Source of the DNA: Candidatus Kapaibacterium sp.
GTDB lineage: Bacteria; Bacteroidota; Ignavibacteria; Kapaibacteriales; UBA961
Length of the DNA: 5,696 nucleotides
Assembly (NCBI GenBank): GCA_023259575.1
Contig: JALRHN010000135.1
Location: forward strand, 1-5,696
Direction of reading: 5' to 3'
Shown: positions 4,773 through 5,696 of the stretch, in pieces
How positions within the stretch are numbered: the first letter of the stretch is position 1
How the letters are laid out: every line of letters begins with the position of its first letter
Notes under the pieces: model-generated
Told to the model about the DNA's origin: nothing
The model's database searches: none
What the model saw: only the letters and a program-made list of their open reading frames with translations
Program-made: the position numbers and the translations under genes

Positions 4773-5696
4773 AGTAGGTATTGATTTAGGAACAACGAAT
4801 TCATTAATTTCTTTTATTAACAAGAATGGTGTCCCTGAAGTAATTCCAAATTCAATTGGTTTTCGCACCACTCCATCTATTATCAGCTTTACTCCCGAAG
4901 GCGAAATATTTGTCGGTAGAGAGGCTGTAGATAACGAAACTTATTATCCTGAAACAACTTTTAGATCTGTCAAAAGATTTATGGGAACTAATCATAGGTT
5001 TAATGTCTATGATAAAATTTATTCCCCAGAAGAAATGTCTGCTGAAATTCTTAAGAAATTAAAACAAGATGCAGAAACATTTTTAGGTGAAGCTATTGAG
5101 GGAGCTGTTATTACTGTTCCAGCTTATTTCAATAATGATCAAAGACAATCTACAAAAATCGCTGGAGAATTAGCAGGTTTAAAAGTTATGAGGATTATCA
5201 ACGAACCTACAGCTGCTTCTTTATCTTATGGATTAGATAAGAATATAAATCAAACTGTTTTAGTATATGATTTAGGTGGCGGAACTTTTGATGTAACCAT
5301 TCTTAAAATTTCTGACGGAATGGATTTTCATGTATTATCTACTTCAGGTGACACTAATTTAGGTGGAGATGATTTTGATATTGCTATTATTGAAATGATT
5401 GCTGATAAATGTAATATCAATACATTGGACTTAAATACAGAACAATATGTAAGAATTAGAGATGCTGCAGAAAAAGCTAAAAAAGATCTTACATTCAAGG
5501 AAAATACTAGAATCAATCTTCATTATTTTCATTTTGTTGATGATCGCCCACAAGATATTAGATGTGTTATTACAAGAGAAGAATTTAATCAAAAAATTGC
5601 ACCTCTTGTAGATAAAACAAAAAAGTGTGTTTCTTCTGCTATTTTTGATGCTGGATTAAAATACTCTGACATTAATGAAGTAGTATTTGTTGGAGG
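4765..5696 (+). CDS. dnaK: DnaK (Hsp70) chaperone, N-terminal ATPase domain, 3' partial
   Basis: ATP-driven cytoplasmic chaperone working with DnaJ (here at 597) and normally the exchange factor GrpE, which is not seen in this window. The window holds the first 310 codons, most of the ~385-residue nucleotide-binding domain; the rest, including the substrate-binding domain, lies beyond the edge. Visible motifs are the phosphate loop GIDLGTTNS (5-13), SVKRFMG with the catalytic Lys (K70), ITVPAYFN (117-123), NEPTAASLSYG (146-156), YDLGGGTFDVTI (168-179) and GDTNLGGDDFD (195-205). The frame leaves the window within the adenosine-binding FVGG. All key residues seen are intact. Between SVKRFMG and SPEEMSAEIL only ~12 residues occur, so the ~23-residue insert of Gram-negative DnaK is absent. 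The ATG is fixed by GAGGG at 4752-4756 with 8 bases of spacing. Identity is very sure. Confidence 0.97.
   Translation, partial: MAVVGIDLGTTNSLISFINKNGVPEVIPNSIGFRTTPSIISFTPEGEIFVGREAVDNETYYPETTFRSVKRFMGTNHRFNVYDKIYSPEEMSAEILKKLKQDAETFLGEAIEGAVITVPAYFNNDQRQSTKIAGELAGLKVMRIINEPTAASLSYGLDKNINQTVLVYDLGGGTFDVTILKISDGMDFHVLSTSGDTNLGGDDFDIAIIEMIADKCNINTLDLNTEQYVRIRDAAEKAKKDLTFKENTRINLHYFHFVDDRPQDIRCVITREEFNQKIAPLVDKTKKCVSSAIFDAGLKYSDINEVVFVG

Noticed and set aside
4545..4871. Minus-strand 108-codon frame
   Set aside because: It spans antisense to both the zinc-ribbon gene and the conserved dnaK start, with no family features.
5328..5516. Minus-strand 62-codon frame
   Set aside because: It is antisense to conserved DnaK ATPase-domain sequence.
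1..5696. tRNA genes, CRISPR arrays, insertion sequences and attachment sites
   Set aside because: No cloverleaf with TTCGA-type arm, no spaced direct repeats, no transposase and no flanking duplications were seen; the space is filled by the genes listed.

Overview
The window is AT-rich, tightly packed and almost entirely transcribed on the + strand. The most diagnostic gene is a UvsW-type DNA helicase (2326-4137), a family typical of T4-like and other large tailed phages. Together with a calcineurin-like phosphoesterase fragment, a small membrane protein that could be a holin, several short unrecognised genes and phage-style spacing, it suggests a large (possibly jumbo) tailed phage or prophage, most likely a myovirus. 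The host cannot be named from this window. The attribution to a phage is inference; a bacterial genomic island is possible because dnaJ and dnaK are both present. TAA, TGA and TAG all appear as terminal stops and no in-frame stop interrupts a conserved gene, so there is no sign of a recoded stop.

Layout. Positions 2-589 hold a frame open at the left edge that reads as a chimera: the C-terminal part of an LpxH-like metallophosphoesterase joined in frame, near 164-178, to the last two thirds of a trypsin/HtrA-like protease that lacks its N-terminal His region. Seven bases later comes dnaJ (597-1598), a complete type I J-protein with all four zinc-binding repeats. A 71-codon acidic ORF (1609-1824) and a 156-codon single-pass membrane protein (1825-2295) follow; these two abut in the same frame as TAA-ATG. 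The UvsW-like helicase (2326-4137) ends in a strong intrinsic terminator whose loop contains its stop codon.

The 246-base gap after the helicase (4138-4383) is not empty. It holds a 24-codon minus-strand gene with an excellent Shine-Dalgarno site, which converges on the same terminator, and a promoter-like region that probably fires to the right. To the right are a 116-codon zinc-ribbon protein (4384-4734) and dnaK (4765 to the window end, truncated after 310 codons). The dnaK start codon lies in the stem of a potential RNA hairpin.

How the genes may work together: DnaJ and DnaK would form a virus-encoded Hsp40/Hsp70 pair for folding or assembling viral proteins, or for remodelling host or replication complexes. 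The helicase would serve recombination-dependent replication and fork repair. The most unusual points are the phosphoesterase-protease fusion, a coiled-coil insertion of about 115 residues inside the helicase's first motor domain, the hairpin over the dnaK start, and the tiny minus-strand gene.
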